This document shows, piece by piece, positions 5,226-6,975 of a stretch of DNA of 6,975 bases. Under the pieces are notes generated by a model that was not told where the DNA came from, made no database searches, and saw only the letters and a program-made list of their open reading frames with translations. Position 1 is the stretch's first letter; each line of letters starts with the position of its first letter. Made by a program: the position numbers and the translations under genes. The stretch comes from Ghiorsea sp. (lineage in GTDB: Bacteria > Pseudomonadota > Zetaproteobacteria > Mariprofundales > Mariprofundaceae), in assembly GCA_021772875.1 (NCBI GenBank), contig JAJFLD010000168.1:1-6975 (forward strand), in the 5' to 3' direction.

Positions 5226-6146
5226 GTGGAAAAAGAAAGCAGACATAAAAAAACTTTATTATCACGTTTCTCAAGTAAGATTGAGTCGTGGATTAATGGT
5301 TGGTTGCTTCATGAAAAAAAGCGCACCAATCTTCCGTTGCAAGATTTCAATAAAATGTGTGAAGATTTACTTCCTGCGGATGTCTTATTATTTAAAGGGC
5401 GTTCGCGCATCAGTCGGGTGATTAGTTTTGTCACCCAATCCCATTGGACACATGCAGCACTTTATATTGGTCGCCAAGAAGATTATGCCGAAGGCTCAGA
5501 AAGCTTTGCTTTGATTCAAAAACATTTTGATGGTGATGCAAAAGAGCAATTGGTGGTAGAAAGTTTGCTCGGGCAAGGGACTGTCATTACGCCCTTATCC
5601 ATTTATGCTAATGATAGCATTCGATTATGCAGACCGCGGGGCATCTTAACAAAAGATGCTAAATTGGTTGTGCAGCACGCCATTAAACAAGTGGGTAGGG
5701 AATATGATGTGCGTCAGCTCTTTGATTTGGCGCGTTTTGTTTTTCCTTATGCTTTGTTGCCAAGGCGTTGGTTGTCTACCATTTTCAATTACAAACCTGG
5801 CGAGGCAACACGCACGGTATGTTCATCGGTGTTGGTTGAGTCCTTTATGTATGTAAATTTCCCTGTGATTCCCGTGATTCATGAGATTGAAAAGAATGTT
5901 TCTGTTTATAGACGTAATCCGCGTTTATTTATACCGCAAGACTTTGATTATTCACCTTATTTTGAAGTTGTTAAGTTTCCTTATATCAACTACGACCAAA
6001 GTTTTTTAGGTGTGCGGACCAAGGGTGGTTACAGAGAGCTACCATGGCATGAAGATGAAAATATTTATTATAATAGTTTGGATGAATGTTTTGTGGTTGA
6101 AAAGGCAGTGATAGATCAAACAAAAGAAGGAGATACAAACCCATGA
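5226..6146 (+). CDS. YiiX/YaeF-like permuted papain-fold protein (C92 family, NlpC/P60 superfamily)
   Basis: This 306-residue protein resembles the YaeF/YiiX group of circularly permuted papain-like enzymes, in which the catalytic His precedes the Cys. LLPADVLLFKG at 48-58 matches the family's opening 'pGD-ilf' strand. SHWTHAALYIG at 72-82 supplies the candidate catalytic His76, VVES at 110-113 a conserved acidic position, GREYD at 157-161 a typical helix end, and TVCSSVLVESF at 197-207 the candidate nucleophile Cys199. Known relatives are thought to act as amidases or acyl-transfer enzymes on lipids or peptides; the substrate here is unknown. There is no lipoprotein box or signal peptide, and the N-terminus is basic. 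The 60-residue tail after about 240 is rich in tyrosine and aspartate and unlike the core family. The GTG at 5226 is supported by GGAGA at 5214-5218, 7 bases upstream. Its TGA overlaps the fadE ATG, so the two genes are co-transcribed and probably translationally coupled. Confidence 0.78.
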   Translation: MEKESRHKKTLLSRFSSKIESWINGWLLHEKKRTNLPLQDFNKMCEDLLPADVLLFKGRSRISRVISFVTQSHWTHAALYIGRQEDYAEGSESFALIQKHFDGDAKEQLVVESLLGQGTVITPLSIYANDSIRLCRPRGILTKDAKLVVQHAIKQVGREYDVRQLFDLARFVFPYALLPRRWLSTIFNYKPGEATRTVCSSVLVESFMYVNFPVIPVIHEIEKNVSVYRRNPRLFIPQDFDYSPYFEVVKFPYINYDQSFLGVRTKGGYRELPWHEDENIYYNSLDECFVVEKAVIDQTKEGDTNP

Positions 6147-6975
6147 TGACTTATAGCATTATAATAATCGTTTTGGCTGTTTTATTGATTGCCCCTCTAC
6201 GGCGTGTGGTGCTCACTCAATTTATTCTTGGTGCGATGAAAAAGAAAATGCCTGCAATTTCTGCAACAGAGCAGGAAGCTATTGATGCAGGCACGATTTG
6301 GTGGGAAAAAAGCTTATTGCGCGGCAAGCCTGATTGGCAAATGCTGGCGGAAGTTCAGCCAGCAATTTTAAGTGAAGATGAGCGGGCATTTATTGATGGG
6401 CCAGTGGAAACACTGTGTGCCATGGTGGATGATTGGCAAACACATCAACAAGGTGATTTATCTCAGGAAGTTTGGGACTTTTTAAAACAACAAGGTTTCT
6501 TTGGTATGGGTATTCCCAAAAGTTATGGGGGGCTGGAATTTTCAGCCACAGCCCACTCTGAAGTTATTCAGAAAATTGCCAGCAGAAGTGTGACAGCAGC
6601 CGTGACAACCATGGTGCCTAATTCTCTTGGTCCTGCGGAATTATTATTAAGTTATGGCACAGATGCCCAAAAAAGTTATTACTTGCCACGGTTGGCTTGT
6701 GGTGAAGAAGTGCCATGTTTTGCATTAACAGGGCCTGATGCAGGCAGTGATGCAGGAGCCATGCCCGATGTTGGAACTGTAGAAAAGGCGATGTTTGAAG
6801 GCGAAGAAGTGCTAGGTATTCGCTTAAATTGGAATAAACGTTATATCACACTTGCACCTGTAGCGACATTGGTTGGTCTGGCCTTTCACCTTTATGACCC
6901 AGAAGAACTTTTAGGCAAAACAGCTGATATTGGTATCACAGTAGCGCTTATCCCCGCAGATGTAGCAGGGGTAAC
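6143..6975 (+). CDS. fadE: Acyl-CoA dehydrogenase FadE, N-terminal part
   Basis: FadE introduces the trans-2 double bond into acyl-CoA at the start of beta-oxidation, with FAD as cofactor. The first 277 codons are present and the gene runs off the window; the full E. coli protein is about 814 residues. A membrane anchor covers about residues 4-18, followed by arginines and lysines, so the catalytic part is probably cytoplasmic. The FadE-specific core is clear: EAIDAGTIWWE (45-55), GKPDW (61-65), FIDGPVETLC (83-92), MVPNSLGPAELLL (157-169), YGTDAQK, CFALTGPDAGSDAG (192-205, the FAD-contacting loop) and NKRYITLAPVATLVGLAF (231-248). The N-terminal membrane part is about 40 residues shorter than in E. 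coli FadE, with one anchor rather than two. The start is the ATG at 6143, 10 bases after GGAG at 6129-6132; the adjacent ATG at 6146 is an alternative. It overlaps the preceding stop codon (ATGA). Confidence 0.94.
   Translation, partial: MMTYSIIIIVLAVLLIAPLRRVVLTQFILGAMKKKMPAISATEQEAIDAGTIWWEKSLLRGKPDWQMLAEVQPAILSEDERAFIDGPVETLCAMVDDWQTHQQGDLSQEVWDFLKQQGFFGMGIPKSYGGLEFSATAHSEVIQKIASRSVTAAVTTMVPNSLGPAELLLSYGTDAQKSYYLPRLACGEEVPCFALTGPDAGSDAGAMPDVGTVEKAMFEGEEVLGIRLNWNKRYITLAPVATLVGLAFHLYDPEELLGKTADIGITVALIPADVAGV

Overview
This is a moderate-to-low GC window from what looks like a Gram-negative proteobacterium. The evidence is an E. coli-like FadE acyl-CoA dehydrogenase, a lipoamide dehydrogenase of the pyruvate-dehydrogenase type, and a YiiX/YaeF-like permuted papain-fold protein. 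I cannot fix the genus from the sequence alone. I see no rRNA, tRNA, CRISPR array, transposase or phage gene. Most of the window is ordinary chromosomal metabolism separated by short AT-rich gaps.

Layout: (1) 2-436 (+) is the C-terminal end of dihydrolipoyl dehydrogenase, followed by a perfect 14-bp inverted repeat. (2) 677-916 (+) is an unrecognised 79-residue protein with two predicted membrane segments and a good ribosome binding site. (3) 917-1164 is an AT-rich gap carrying a 13-bp direct repeat. (4) 1165-1677 and 1736-2740 (+) are a DUF4442-type hotdog thioesterase and a zinc-dependent, probably NADP(H)-using, cinnamyl-alcohol-dehydrogenase-like enzyme, 58 bp apart and probably co-transcribed. 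(5) A 10-bp hairpin precedes a 71-residue unknown protein at 2818-3033 (+). It converges with an overlooked, very acidic 59-residue protein at 3082-3261 (-). (6) 3366-4901 (-) is the bifunctional NAD(P)H-hydrate repair enzyme (epimerase plus dehydratase). (7) A 324-bp divergent intergenic region contains inverted repeats. (8) 5226-6146 (+) is a YiiX-like (C92/NlpC-P60 superfamily) protein whose stop codon overlaps the start of fadE at 6143, which runs off the window end.

Working together: lipid and acyl-group metabolism recurs, with a probable acyl-CoA thioesterase, an aldehyde/alcohol oxidoreductase and FadE (first step of beta-oxidation). Lipoamide dehydrogenase and the nicotinamide-hydrate repair enzyme belong to core redox cofactor metabolism. 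The most interesting points are the translationally coupled C92-like protein and fadE pair, the unannotated-type acidic micro-protein, and several unexplained repeats in the intergenic gaps. I found no convincing new defence or mobile system here.
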